The translations under genes were made by a program, and so were the position numbers. The notes beneath the pieces were generated by a model that worked only from the letters and a program-made list of their open reading frames with translations, had not been told where the DNA came from and made no database searches. Below are positions 11,681-25,034 of a stretch of 64,000 nt of DNA, in pieces (within the stretch, counting starts at the first letter, position 1; every line of letters begins with the position of its first letter). Location of the stretch: assembly GCA_007922225.1 (NCBI GenBank), contig ML679961.1, positions 77,614,798 through 77,678,797 of the forward strand. The letters are read 5' to 3'. This stretch comes from Emydura subglobosa (taxonomy: Eukaryota > Chordata > Testudines > Chelidae).

Positions 11681-14600
11681 AACTACATTAAAAGAAACAT
11701 TGTTAAAGTTCCAAAGTCGATACATACCAGAATTAAGATTGTGATGGGAGCAGCAATTACAGGGAAAGACAGATTTTGCAACTATAGCTCTGGGCTAGAG
11801 AGAGCATGCTCAATTGGCTTTTGGAGATGGAGCATGTGCAGTCTGGTCAGCACTGGGAGCTGTGGAGGGAGAGTGGAACATGCTCAATGAGGATAGAACC
11901 TTCAGAGATTTTAGCTACTAAAAATCTAAGAAGTCTTTATTGGGCATGTTGAACAACAGCTTTTCAATGGCTATGACTTGGCAGACTTTCATGGGGATGG
12001 CAAAAGCACATCCATGATCCAAAGGCCACATCCCTACTTGATTTCAAGTCCCTAATGCAAATCATAGGGTTGTTCAAAGAAAAGGTCACCAGAATTCTTA
12101 ACATGGTCAAAATAACGTATTTTTCCCTATCCTTGGTCTCAGAAATGGCTGAACAGTTAGGGCTGAAACTTTCAAAAAAAAAAAAAGTGTGTGTGTGTGG
12201 TTTCATCTTCCTGATAAAGCAATTGACTGTACTTCACTTGCAGTAGCACTTTGTGATCCTAATTAATATCTGGGCTACATTGTGCTGTAATAAAAAAGCA
12301 GCTCTACCCCAAAGTGGTTGCTTACTTAGGATGACAGGAAGCAATAGCTGGAAGAGAAGCAAATGGAGATGGAAGGAGAAGGACAAGGTAACAGAGAAAT
12401 AGTAGCAGTCTCAGATTGCAAACTGTCTGTCCATTGTCACTTGGCTTCTGCATCACAGCAGAAGTGAGCCTTAAGGAAGTGATTGTAGGAGGTTATTCTA
12501 GTGGCTAAGCATTTTGTACGTCTACACACAGATGTGGGAGACTGTGAACCCCATATTGCTGTGCACTGTACAAACAAATATTCTGAGTACTGAATTGCAA
12601 GGATTTTTATATACAAGGATACAAACCCTCATCAATTGTTGATTATGATAGTGAACAGCAACACACTATGCAACCCTGATTTTTATATTTAAATGGGCTC
12701 TTCAGGAACGAAGAGCCCAAAATTCAGATCAAAGCATCAAGCTTCTCATTTCTTAAGGGAATAGCTGGTCAAAGATACTCTGCTTTAGTTATGGAGGGAA
12801 GGATTTGTGTTTAAATACACAAATAACCGCAGTAAAACAAATACATGCTAATTAACTGCATTAGTGGTGGTGGTGTTCTTTGCATCTGAAATGGTCTGAG
12901 TTCAGCATGCACTCACTATCTGAAGGATATTTTTATATGGGTTTTTTGAAAGCGGCAGTAGGAAAGAGTGGGTTTTCAAAAACAGTAAAGCAGTTTTGTT
13001 TGGAGCAGTACAACAAAAATATATATGTGATAGCTGTACCATGTTACTAATAGCTGGGTTGAATCATATTCTTTTCCTCTCTAATGGCATGCGTAATTGC
13101 TCTAGGTTTTCAGGCGTCCTTCACCCGCACTTATTTAGATTAGTGACTGATGCATTTCCATGGAAACCTGCACCAGGAAAAAAAAATCTGTTGGTACAGT
13201 GTGGAATTAGAAGGATATGGGCTGTGATTCTAAGCCTACAACTTGTGTAAAATAACACATTCCTTGGTTGATGCTGGATTTTTTTAAATTTTTGTTTCCA
13301 AAAGTAAGAATTACTGTGGGCGTCATTATGGATTAAAAGATTTAGGAGCTCTTTTTTTTTATTTTTTAATTTTTTTTTTTAAATAAATAAAAATCCTACA
13401 CTTTGGAGCAACTTTTTTTGGGTACAGCTGAAATAGTAAATTTTGAAATGTAACCACCTGGATTATCTTCGTTTCTTCATGGGGATGCAAAAGCACAACA
13501 CGTTGAAGTGAGATGGTTACACCTAGGTTAGAAACTATGACTGAGAACTCAAGATTCAAGAAGAAAGTTCATTTTGGAGGTATTGTGTAACTTTAATGAA
13601 TAACTCTCTCTCTGTGGCTTTTAAATGAAAAAATGAGACTACAGTATAGAGTAGTGCTTGGAAAATATAGGGTTCTATTTTAAATTTTTAAATTATACCA
13701 TGGTGTATTGCTCTTGTGCTCATAATTTCATACATTCTTCTTAGTGCCTAACCTATGTTCTATTTCATCTTAAAACTAAAATATATTGTAATTTACAGTA
13801 TATTGAGAAATTAGAAAATAAAGTAAGAAGAAAATGTTCAAGTCCAATGTTTTACTCTAGGATTTGGAAATATATGAATAGCTTAATTTCTTTTTTTGAA
13901 ATTTTTTTTACATTTGGGATAACAGTAGGTCATAGAATTTTAAAAGGAACTTGTCCTTATAATGAATGTTGATGTAATTTAGGGATGTGAAGGTAATTAT
14001 CTACTTTCCTTAATTTAGAAATATATTCAATTATTCACTTCTTTCAAACTTCAGTCAGTCTCTTCACTGTCCGGTCCAGTTTTCTAAACTGATCACTGTG
14101 ATCATAAACCAGTTTCAGTCTTAGTCAGGCTTTGTGTTCATTTATCTGTATGTTAGCATGTAATGCTACATATTTGTACGTGTCATTTTAGGATAAATTG
14201 CCCATCAAAATAAAGTAGGTCATCTTGTATAGCATGCAGAGCACCAAAGGTGCAGTAGAAAGTAGGCTTTGTAATGTATTAGTGAACAGATTGTTTTAAG
14301 GAACAGAATTTCTTCCATAAGATGCTATGCATTTCAGACAAATTTGCACAGTGATATTCTGTTCTGTTAAAATGAAATAGCAACTCGGATTAATTATTTA
14401 CCTTGACATTAAAATCCCCATGTAATTTACAAGTTATCCTGTAGCAATGGCAATCAAATGTTGCACAGTTTTCTAATTCTGTCTGCAATCTCTCTGAGTT
14501 TATCTCCCTATAAATATTGCAGCACATGGATATACACAATATCATCAAAAGTGAAATTTGGACCCTGAAGTACACCAGCACAAAAGTGGGGGGGAGTTAA

Positions 14601-16244
14601 GACTGAGTTAAGGCTCAAGTTTGAGTCATTTAATTGAATTTCATTGTTTGACGGTGTCCTGTAATTTGCTATTTAAATATTGATTCTTGTTTGTTTTTAA
14701 ACTTTCCATTTTTAAATGTATTGATAAGCATTTTCAAATGCATGTTTTTCTCATTTTTTTAAGGTGTCCTAAAGTGCATTTTGATATACTGGCTATAAAA
14801 CGTATGCTTGTGATCTAAATGTAGAAATATTTTTGCTCTTAAAAGAAATTTAGCTTTAGGTTCTGAAGTGACCTTAATCCCCTTTATTCTCCTTCCTTTT
14901 CCTATCACACCTTTGGCTTGTCTTCCTTTTCAGTACACTTCAGCACTGGACCTATGAGTTCTATGCTCAACTGACCCAGCATAAAATATTTAAAAGACTT
15001 TCAAGGTGTCCCATTCTGATGCCCTGGAACACACCGAGCATAGCTCGTGGGGGACTAGCAGAGCAATGCAAAGTTTGAACTGATCAATTGCTGTGGACAC
15101 AAATGCCAGGCATTTGTAAGGTTCCATTTTTCTGCTAAGTATTCTTGTTTGAGTGGAGGATGGATGAGGTAAAAAAAGACTGGGAGGAACCTTGAATCAT
15201 CTCACATCCCATGCTCATTCATACCCGATAGATGGCGTCGTCTTTTTATATTAAAAAAATATTTTAAAACTTTAAAACCGCTGTTATAGATATGTCAGAA
15301 TTCAGCATATGTGTTGTTGATCCTCAAAAAGTAGCAAGGATTTGTGATGTTAATGAGGCTTCCAGGAGAGTACATTCAGTGAGGGAAGAATATTTCTGTT
15401 GTCAGTAATGGTAAAAACCTCAAGAATTACTTTTGGTAGATGCCGTTGTGCATACAAAGTAGGGAGTTCCATCTTTTTTATTTGATTTAGAGATTTTCAT
15501 GTTCCCTCATTCTCACCTAGCCTAAGGAAATAAATTTCAACGCTATTATACATGCTGAGAACTAATTATGTGCACAGTTTCACTTTAAAATCAAAACCAT
15601 TTGAAAATAATTGGAGTTTAGAAAGACTTACTCCAGAGGAAAATTTGTTGTTGTTGTGCACACAACCATGTAGGATAGGATTTTTTCCATGTTTTGTGGG
15701 CTGGATTTTGATTTCCATCACTACTTGGCAAATGCAGAGTTCCCTTGTTAATTTCAAATGGAGTTACTCTGAATTTGCAATAGTGTAACTGAAATTGGTA
15801 GCTGGTACTGTAAGTACAATAGCCATAACATATATTTTTTTTTAAATCCTATAGCGAGACACCATGCCAGGCTTTTGTGGTTGAATTATAACCTCTTGTA
15901 AACAAGGTTTATAAAAACGGTACCACTAAAGTGTTAGTTGTCATGAGAGAGCAAATGCGTAAGCAGATGCTGGGATGATTATATCTGGTCAGAATTCGAA
16001 GGGTTGTTGTTGTTGTTGCTAGCATCATCTTATCTATCTTTAATCTACTCCTCCTCATGACATCTTTAGCTGGAATAGGGCAAGTGGCACTTGTCTTCCC
16101 TAAACATGCTTGCCAGAAATGTCTTACAGTGATGCAGCTGGCACCTTCCTCTTTTCTAGAGAGAGAATATATTAACTCCGTTTCATGTGGGCCTAAGCTG
16201 GCATGGAGCCTGAAATCCCACTGCTGAGCTTGGTCACTTTGGGA

Positions 16245-16282
16245 CCCCCCCCCACACCCCCTCCCCCCCAAAACAAAACAAA
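16245..16282 (+). repeat. Poly-C run followed by (AAAAC)n
   Basis: C-rich low-complexity sequence (runs of 9, 5 and 8 C) next to a short AAAAC repeat. A 160-codon minus-strand frame through it reflects this composition and is not taken as a gene. Confidence 0.85.
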
Positions 16283-16857
16283 ACCAGCTGCAACCAGCTT
16301 TGAGACTGGAATAATAATTAGAAAAACAGCATTCAATTAAATGAATAAGACTGATGTTGGGTATTTTTACGGTATTTTTTAGTTTCTTCAAATGGTATTA
16401 ACAACTTAATGGAATGAATAAGAATATAAATAAATGCTAGAAGTTGTTCTAGTTTGTTAGGACTGAATCCTGAAAAGACTTGACTAGGTGAGTAATTTGA
16501 CACTCCTTAGTAGTTCCACTCCTGTTATTCACATGCTGGAATGGGGCTTAAATGGATCACTTGTGCAGACATGCATGTTCTTAATTTAAGCATGCAAATC
16601 CCATGGAAGTCCCAGGACTACTTATGGATAAAGTTAGGCATGTGTGTAAGCATTTGCAGGATCAGAGTCTTAGTCAACATTTCACTGTTGGGAATCAAAC
16701 CCTAGTTATAAATAGAGGAAAATCTTGTGACTATTTGGATTTATTCTTAGTCCAGCAAAATTGATTTATGTCTGAACTTCTTTGTTTTGCAGTCTGCAGA
16801 TATTCTAGCAAATGACCTTACCGGTGGATATGCTAACAATAACAGCATATTCTGACT

Positions 16858-17063
16858 CCATGTTTACACAACATGTTACTGCACAGCGTACCATCATGCA
16901 AATCTCTATTACACTAGGTTCCTTTGTAGTAATGTCCTATGTGGAAGACGCAACAGCACCATGAAAGTACTGGACTGCTAGCTGGATGTTACTGCATGGC
17001 AAGCTGGTGCACTCCAGATTTGTACAATGGTTTGCTGTGGAGTAACTTGCCATGTAAACAAGC
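16858..17063. mobile_element. MITE with about 30-bp terminal inverted repeats
   Basis: The left end CATGTTTACACAACATGTTA with CTGCACAGC pairs with the reverse complement of the right end (GCTTGTTTACATGGCAAGTT with ACTCCACAGC). The interior repeats the motif again (GATGTTACTGCATGGCAAGC). No transposase. The superfamily cannot be fixed because no convincing target-site duplication was seen. Confidence 0.7.
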
Positions 17064-17984
17064 ATTAAGAGAATGTTCTGGAATAGCTTCAAAAACTGAA
17101 CCACAAATTTGTGATTATGAACACTTGGACCAGAAACCTCTTCCAAAGAACAGGAACAACACACCATGTGAACTATGTATCTAATTGCTCACAGATCAAC
17201 TTTTGTAAATATAAGCTATCAGGTTGCTGTAAGTTCAAGATGTATTTTCATTGCATAACTTAGAAAATGAATACATTTGAGGAAGCAATGTGCTGACAGA
17301 CCACTCAGAACAGAAAGTGTAAACTAACTGAAATAATTTATTTGTTACAAATGGCTCATCCAGGCCTCATAACTATATAAAAAGCTTCACCAAAATGTTC
17401 TTGGGATTAAGTTTTAACCTTGGGCTTGATCATGTAAATAGGATGGGTGTTGAGTGCTGAACACTTCACAGAATTAGGCTCTTGAGGCTATTAGACAATT
17501 TCCAGGAGAATAATTTTGCTTCTACTTCACTCTGTTTTGGGGTTTTTCCCCTTGACACTAGCTGATATAATGGGCAGTTTGATAAAATTACAATAACTCA
17601 AGATTATGGATGAGGCTGAGATTCAAGGTTCGTTCTTTTTAGGATTTGAACTAAATAGGGAGATGTTTCACTATTGAAATTTACTTTTGATTTTTACAAA
17701 CTGTAATAAAAGCACCCATCCAATGCTCTTGGCACCTTCAAGCATCATTTAAAAAATTAGTAATCAGACTTGGTAACTCCCCCGGATAAAAGTTAAATTA
17801 CTCAGCAATGACCTAGATATAATACCAATTAATCAACTCCTCCCATAATCCCTATAATCCTAGATAAACCACTGCCCAAAATGCATTTCTTCATGGGCAG
17901 GAGAGCCTGCAGCATACCCCGAAGGCTAAAATGCTATAATAGATCTTCAGTCAAAGGAAGAGAAATAACCCTTGCCATCTCTCC

Positions 17985-18165
17985 AGTTGCTTCCTTCGAC
18001 CAATGAACCAACCAACATCACCTCAGTCTTAACTGTACTGAATTTAAGACATCTAGTGCTCATTCATGCCTGAATCTCCCCATACACAGAGTAATCTAAT
18101 TGATTCTTCCAGCTGATTTAGTGGAGACTCCAGCCTGATCTCGTGTATGTATCACCCCTATTGTT
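17985..18165 (-). mobile_element. L2 LINE fragment, antisense
   Basis: CATCACCTCAGTCTTAACTG, TGAATTTAAGACATCTAGTG and CTCATTCATGCCTG run parallel to the segment before the YADD region of the L2 copy at 22.7 kb (ATCATTTCTGTATTGCCGAG, TTCAGCTTGAACCAG and CTCATCCATGAGCTG). It is short and strongly diverged. Confidence 0.5.
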
Positions 18166-18724
18166 TAACCAGATGGCGTGCAGAAACGCACAGGAAGCAG
18201 CCTTCGGAAAAGAGAAGCAATTGCCAAATGCCACCCTCTGCAAAGTAAGATCAAAGCCACACAAAAGCAAATCTTTCTGTCCGTTTTGTGGTTCACAAAT
18301 GAATCAACACTAGTTTTCCTAAGACAGGAAAGGCTTTGTGAGGAAATGCTAACCATCTCAGAGACTTGTTCCATCTCTGATGTTTGCATACTGGCATTTA
18401 TTTCTTCATAAGTAAATGCATTCAGCTGAAGTTAAATAAAAAATCCAAAAAACAATAAAACAGAAACATACAAATAAAAAAAGAAGAAATTGTATGCATT
18501 AACGGAATAGTAAAATGGTGTGAATTAATTTTGTTACATACAGCACTGATTTGATGATCTCAGCTTTAATCTTTATTTTGAAACAAAACACGAGAAGAGA
18601 AGCTAATGCTATAGCAGTTGCTTATATGGAAAAATGTTAGGCAAATATTTTAATTTACTTTTGGCTGTCTTCCAATTAGAATTGGTTGGAATTTTCTGAA
18701 CCATTTCGTGTTAGATAATACCAA

Positions 18725-19000
18725 TGAGTTGAAAATACTTTTCCATGAAAATTTTTATCCAATTTGAAAAAACTTTCATTGGGAAGGTTGCACAGGTCCT
18801 GAATGGAATTTTTGCAGAGGCTGAGCCACAGGTGGTTTGGGCCCTCACTAATTTGGAGCAGGGCCTTGAATCTGAGTCTTCCATATCCCAGGTGAGTGCC
18901 ATCAGGCTTTCTGGGGTAGGATGTGTGGGAGGTCTCAGTCTCTGTTCTCTTTCCAGAAATGAGATGAGTGCCTTAACCACCAGGCTATTCTTGGAAGGAT
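18725..19000 (-). mobile_element. tRNA-derived SINE, antisense, with expanded head
   Basis: The reverse complement reads AATAGCCTGGTGGTTAAGGC with ACTCAT (A-box type) and farther on GACTCAGATTCAAGGCCC (B-box type), followed by a body ending in AAATTTTCATGGAAAAG-like sequence. The A and B boxes are about 110 nt apart instead of the usual 30-40. A second GGCACTCAC lies before the B box, which points to an insertion or partial duplication of the head. It shares the family look of the copies near 27.7 kb. Confidence 0.65.
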
Positions 19001-20176
19001 GTGTGGGGAAAAGAGGCCTCTGGTTTTTCACCTAAAATTTGAAAGGTCTCTGTTTTGTCTTTACAAGCAACTTTTGAAATCTGAAATCTTCACAAGATGG
19101 GAAAATTGTTTCCTGTCCAACTTTACTTCCAATGCATTTAGCTCTCCTGCTAGTTTCCAGTGAACACCATGGGATCAGCAGATCACTGGTGATGCCTGGA
19201 CTAAAGATGGGAAACCACTGTCCTGTACCATCGTTCCAGACTGATGATGCTCTCTTCATAAATCTAATTTACATTACCTTGGAATAAAATGGTATGTGTA
19301 AGGTTTCCTTTGCAAACAAACTCTGATTCGCTACCTTTGATCAGCCCTTTCAGTATCTTCTGTGAGTAAATCAATTTGCCATATTTCTAGTAATCATCAT
19401 CTAGGCTGTACTACCGTTGATCTTTTATTTAAAATCCACAATCCCAGAAGAACCAGGAAATCGCTGTTCTGGGGAAGCAGTTTTACTTCAACAAACATTT
19501 TATGCCTATTTCTAAAGAAAAAAAACTTCAAGTACCTTTAAAAATGTTGTAATTTTTCCATCTAAAGAAGAAATTGTCTTGGGCTGTGAGAGCCCAGGAG
19601 AGGTGAACCCCAAGATTTCAATAAAATAATCTGTTTAGAAATAAGCAATAGTCTGTTTCTTAAAAGGATTTCGCAGCCTTCAACAAAGACCACTTTTAAT
19701 TTTGTTTCAAAAGAAATTACTTAGTTCCCGAGCTCTCACTATCCTTATTATCTTTCTTAGTAATCATAGTAATTCTTCCTCAAAAAGAAGGTCACAATGC
19801 TATTTCTTCAGATTTACACAGAAAAATACTCAAGATAATCCTTGTTTCTTCTGATATTAGGCATCACCTTGAATTGTACCTAACTGCAGGTTTTGGTTCT
19901 TATATAGCATAACCTGGGAGAACATTTTAGTCTCTCTTTAAGTTAGACAGTCTCTACTTGTGACAAAAGCTGCCTATAGAATTGATTTGATTTATTTTAG
20001 CCTCAGAACTGCACCTAATACTATGTAGGACAAAGGGAAGTTCTGCTTCTAAAGACCACATGGTGAAAGGGCGTCATCCTGCAATGTTTACATAATTAGT
20101 TGCTTTGAAGATATTGAGGAAGAGATGCATGATCAGATCTTTGGGCATTTAGGGACAAATTCAGTGAACCTCTAAT

Positions 20177-20433
20177 GCTTAGTCTACACTCAAGTTTTGC
20201 TGGTATAGCTTTACTAGAATAACCCTCTTTGTGTAACCACAGCTTATATCGACCTAAAAATATTTTCCCCAATATAGCTTATATTGGTTCCCCAAGCAAA
20301 ATAAGCTATACAGGCAAAAGCACTTTTATGATGGCTTGTCTACAACAGGACTTTTGTCAGTTTAGAAGTGCTACAAAAATCACACCCCTAATCAACATTG
20401 CTACACTGGCAAAAGTTTCCAATGTAGGCCTGG
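20177..20433. mobile_element. MITE with about 35-bp terminal inverted repeats
   Basis: The left end GCTTAGTCTACACTCAAGTT with TTGCTGGTATAGC pairs with the reverse complement of the right end (CCAGGCCTACATTGGAAACT with TTTGCCAGTGTAGC). A middle motif, GGCTTGTCTACAACAGGACT, repeats the terminus. It is 257 bp with no coding potential. The TAG-TCTACACT terminus is common among hAT-like MITEs in turtle DNA as I remember it. Confidence 0.75.
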
Positions 20434-22684
20434 CCAAAAGCCTAAAATTCATAACTAGGTAGAGAACTGAGACATGACTTTTGGCTTTTTATCAAATCTG
20501 CTAGCCATCTTTGCTCCCCAGGTTCACAGTAGCAGGAGCAACACTGCTTCAGTCAGAATTATACTTATTTATTAAAATTTTTCCTTTCAGTCTGAAAAGG
20601 TCTCATGCTACACAGAAAAAGAAACATAGGCATGTATACATACTGTATGAGAAACTGAAAAAATACTGTGTTGTGCCTATAGAGTTAACTTCTGGTTTAA
20701 AGAAGAAAGGCTCCCAAAATGGACATGTGTACATGCTGCAAAATCAGTCGCCATATTATGGCTAGTACGTTCTGTACAGATCCTGTGCTCCCTGCGCAGA
20801 CTGTTTCCACCCTCTGCATGTTGTACTGAGTCCATTGTTGGACTAGGAACAACAACACAGTCCACATCCCCTGACTTTGAAGAACCATCTTCTATTGTCC
20901 TTCCTTTTAGGACGGTAGGTGGTTTCTCCACAGAGAAGTTTTATTTTGGCAGTGGGAACAAAGATAGGGATTGAAGGCATCCACTATGTATTACCTCTGC
21001 CAGTTATTTACTTTCTGACAGATCTATGCACAGTGCCAGGCCAGAATCTGGCCCACAGTATGGAATGTCTGATTACATATCACACCTACAAAATGTCCCA
21101 AGTACCAATGTGAGGGAAGAAAATGTGCATAATGGGGTGGCACTAGGCTATTGCATTTATTGTGGCCAGCTAATCAGCAGAGAAGGATCATAACTCATGA
21201 GTGGAGATTTGGAATGGCTATGTTAGTTTGATGCATATAGTTTGGGAAACACTTCATACAGCATGCAGAGGTATTTTCTCCCACTCTAAATTAGTTTAGC
21301 ATATAACCAAGTCCTAAAAATCTCCCTTGTATGGTGACACTTATAATCATAAATTGAATAGCATAGTAATATAACCCGACTATACAGATAATACGCATTG
21401 ATTAATGGGGATAAAGCATACTTTGTGTTGTCTCTAAAATCACAAGAAAGAAATGAAATTGCCTAATATTTGCTTTCTTTGTGCATCACATGCACATGTC
21501 TACCACTCTAAACTCTGCCCACAACTTTGGCAAGCAGTCTGACAACATATCCAATCAAAGATCAACCCACAGCAGTTTCCAAGGTAACCAACACACAGCT
21601 GTTGAAATGCAATGCTAACAGCAGAAGAGGATAGAAAAGAAGGAATTGCTGCAGTTTTTTCACTATTTTTATTTATACTTCAAAATGATTTAAAATATAG
21701 AAAAAAATCTATTAAAATATAATACTGTAATAGGACCAGCTTGGCTGGCATTGGCTGCTCTTTTTTGTCATAGGGACATCTCAGTTAGGAGCTAAGATCA
21801 TTCTTTGCTCCCTAGGCAAACATTGCTGTGAGTAATAGGACTGCATCTTCAGAGTATGGCGGTGGGTAGGGAGGCAGCTATGGAAGAAGTTCCTGGCTCA
21901 GTGATCAGGCTAGCATAGTGGGGGATCCACATGGAAACCACATCCATTGATACCCAGCTGAAGAACTGCCTCTCATTGGGTGGGAAGTGGGGCATAATTC
22001 TCGGCTCACACGTCTTCACAATGGATGCCTTCATTTCTTTGAACCTGTAGGATGTTAGTGACCTCACACTATCATTTGACTTTATAGTGCGGCGTACCAT
22101 GGGTATCTGTCTTCAGCAGTAAAATCTCCCCTCTACTAGCTATGGGCTAAATTAATCTAAATTTGTACCACATCTATCCCATATTATGAGTAACTCATTC
22201 TTGGTGCAACTCTATGGGTTTCAATGGACAATAGATTAGGGATAAATGTGTCATGTTATTTTATTCTACACAGACTATAATACTGCCCTTATCACCATAA
22301 TGTCTGAGCGCCTTCTGGAAGTGCATTAAGGGACATGAATAACATCTGTTGTGTGTGTTTGTTTTTTTTCTTTCTCTCGTGCCTTTCCCAAGGCAAAGAT
22401 TATGGCCAGTGTTGTGGTTTGGCAGGTTTCTATTTTTTTTACATGTATATGCTGCTGAGTACTTATATTAGAAAAAGACCAATCAATAAAGTGCAGTGAG
22501 GAGGCTTTTGATGGCTCTTTGTTCTTGTGCAAGTTTCCTCCACAAGTTGGGACCAGCCCCCAAAAAAGCTCTGCCTCCTGCACAGATGAGCTTTTACCTT
22601 TGCAGTGGACATTTCTAATGTGCCTGAAGAATGGAATTGTTGGAACTGTGTTCTCATCCTGGAGCTTTAGACAACCTTTTTACT

Positions 22685-23235
22685 TTCCTCTGCCTACCAT
22701 CATCATTTCTGTATTGCCGAGGTTCAGCTTGAACCAGCTGTTGCTCATCCATGAGCTGATCTCATCCAAGCACAGGGCTATGCTTATGGTAGTGTAGTCT
22801 TATGTGGTGAAAGATAAGTAGAGCTGAGTGTCATCTGCATATTGCTCACTCTTGAGTCCACGTCATCTTAGTAGTTTTCCACTGCCTGCATATAGTTGTT
22901 AAGGATTGGTGAGAACTGATCCATTGTCAGATTCTACAATTGAAGGATCTAGTTTCCCATCCTACCCTTTCCCTTCCCATTGGCACATCCCTGCAGGAGA
23001 GATTTAAATCATTTTAGCATGTTCCACTGGACTGCTGCAATGCCTCTCAGGTGGACAGCAATGTCTCATGATCAATGGTGTTGAATGCTTCAGAGAGGTC
23101 CAGGAGGATGAGAATGGATGTCTCCCCTCCATCCATTGACAGCTGGGGGCAATCCATCAGTGCTACCAAATATATTTCTGCCCCAAATTCTGGCCTGAAT
23201 CCAGAACGATTATTTGTTGTGCAACTACTTATAGG
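22685..23235 (-). mobile_element. L2 LINE reverse-transcriptase remnant, antisense
   Basis: On the minus strand two RT motifs can be read. ILILLDLSEAFNTIDHETLL (about 23045-23112) is the L2 version of motif A, with the catalytic aspartate in LLDLSEAF. QYADDTQLYLSF (about 22810-22844) is motif C with both aspartates. Between them the frame is broken by indels and there is a deletion of part of the palm. L2 is an ancient LINE family and the copy is inactive. The call rests on recognisable protein motifs in the right order. Confidence 0.85.
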
Positions 23236-25034
23236 TGTGTTTGAGTGCCTTTGATTAATGTAGGGAAGGAAGAGAGAGCTGTTTTTTTGTGACCTCCAAT
23301 TTATTCTGGACTGCTTCCTGACTTATTCTCTCTTTGTGGACTATTATTTTGTTGATGCTGGCTAATAAGATACACTGGATTGTGAACAGGGGTATCTGTA
23401 ACAATGGTTACAAAACTACAGGACTGACCCAGCCACTCAGGAAACTTAGATCACCTTTTCCATAACATGTGCCTGGCCATTCAGATAGGAGACCAGTAAG
23501 TCTAAATGTTTCCCTGAGGAATCAAGAATACCTTGTGAATATTCTATTGGAAGGCACAAAAACGAAAACAAGGGACTACTGCTTTGCACATACTGGAGTA
23601 GCTGAACAATGTCATTTGCCTGACTCCATTTCGCCTTTACTTTGGATATGTTGATAGAACCGAGATATTGTACTAAAAAATAGTTTTCTGCAGCAGCAGC
23701 ATCTGGTTCCTTAATGGACTCAACTAACAGTTTTGAGAGCTCTGAAATTTTCTGTTTTGTCCTGTTTTCTGATTTTCATTCTCTCTAAAATTGGCTTCTG
23801 AAACAGTCCTGTGACAAATTCTAAACAGGATCTAGGAGTAGATTTCATGTGAAGTCTCGCTACCTTTTAATATAACACAGGTTTCCACGGTGTTCAGTAC
23901 AATTTCCAAAATAAATCAGCTCATTGGTACACAGGCCATGATATATGTGGGTCACTTCAAAGTTTTTCTTTGGGGAAAGTCTTCCAAGTCACTATCAACT
24001 ACATAAGCCAACATTTGCACCTGGGAGCAAATGCATAATACATATACATCACATCCCTTACAATAGTGTCTTCACTTGTTCATATGGTATAAACCGGTAG
24101 TTTATTACCAGTATCCTTTTATAGAATATAGCTACTTCTAATCCAGCCTTATAGCTTTGGGCAGTTTATCTTGTAGGTGTAGTTTTGGGAGTGATATCTG
24201 CTACACTTACAGCTCTTTCTCTGTGAAAGATTTTCCTCAAAGATTCTGCTTCCTACCTCCATCCCCAGACCTCGCAGCTATCTTGTTGGGCCATGGGTGA
24301 GCCTGAAGAGTACTACTTTCATTCTCCCCTCATGCACAGGAACCAGGGGTGAATCCCACTGAAAACTGAATAGCCTGTTTTCACCCTTCAGTGAGGCTGC
24401 CTTTGCACTCTGGAGCATTGTAGGAGGGTTCCAGTGTCAGAGACAGATAAAAGGGCCATTGGGATGAGGGTGATACCTAGAACCCCAGTAAGATCTGTGA
24501 GTTGAATTGATGGTTCACCAGACACATGTTGACATGGGAGGAGACAAACACCAGGCTGCAACAAAACAATTTGTTGGGAACTGTACAGTCATGGAGTTCT
24601 TCTCCTCTGTCACCATTCCACAGGAAGGGGACAATCTGGACGTCTTTTTACATGAAATCTTTCTTATCTCTTTATGACCTACTTTTCATGCATGTCTTGT
24701 GAACTGATCCACCTGTGTACAGAATCTATTTCACTCCTTTTTCCGATTTTAAAAGTATGATACATTTCAAAATGCAAAGGCAGATGTGTATAGATTTTAA
24801 CTGTTTAACTTTTAGGATGGTTTGAATTTTTTTAATCAAAGCTTTAATCCACTTCGTAAGTGCACTCAGGAATTATAGTTTCAGCTTTTAATGCTGATAC
24901 TGCTTGGTCAAAGTTTAGTCCTTCACTATTTTTAATATGATACAGAAGCAAAACCTGACTAAAGAGGGTTTTCTCAAATCTAAGTACAATAAATGATTAC
25001 ACATATTCAGCACAATCTTTTCTGAAAAGGGAAC

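Noticed and set aside
11760..12200. Ancient dispersed repeat around GCATGCTCAATTGG and GAACATGCTCAATGAGG
   Set aside because: A vague resemblance from memory only. No ends, motifs or protein to support a call.
15909..16391. 160-codon minus-strand frame
   Set aside because: It runs through a poly-C and AAAAC tract and a TTG repeat, shows no domain, and has no splice context. Chance open frame.
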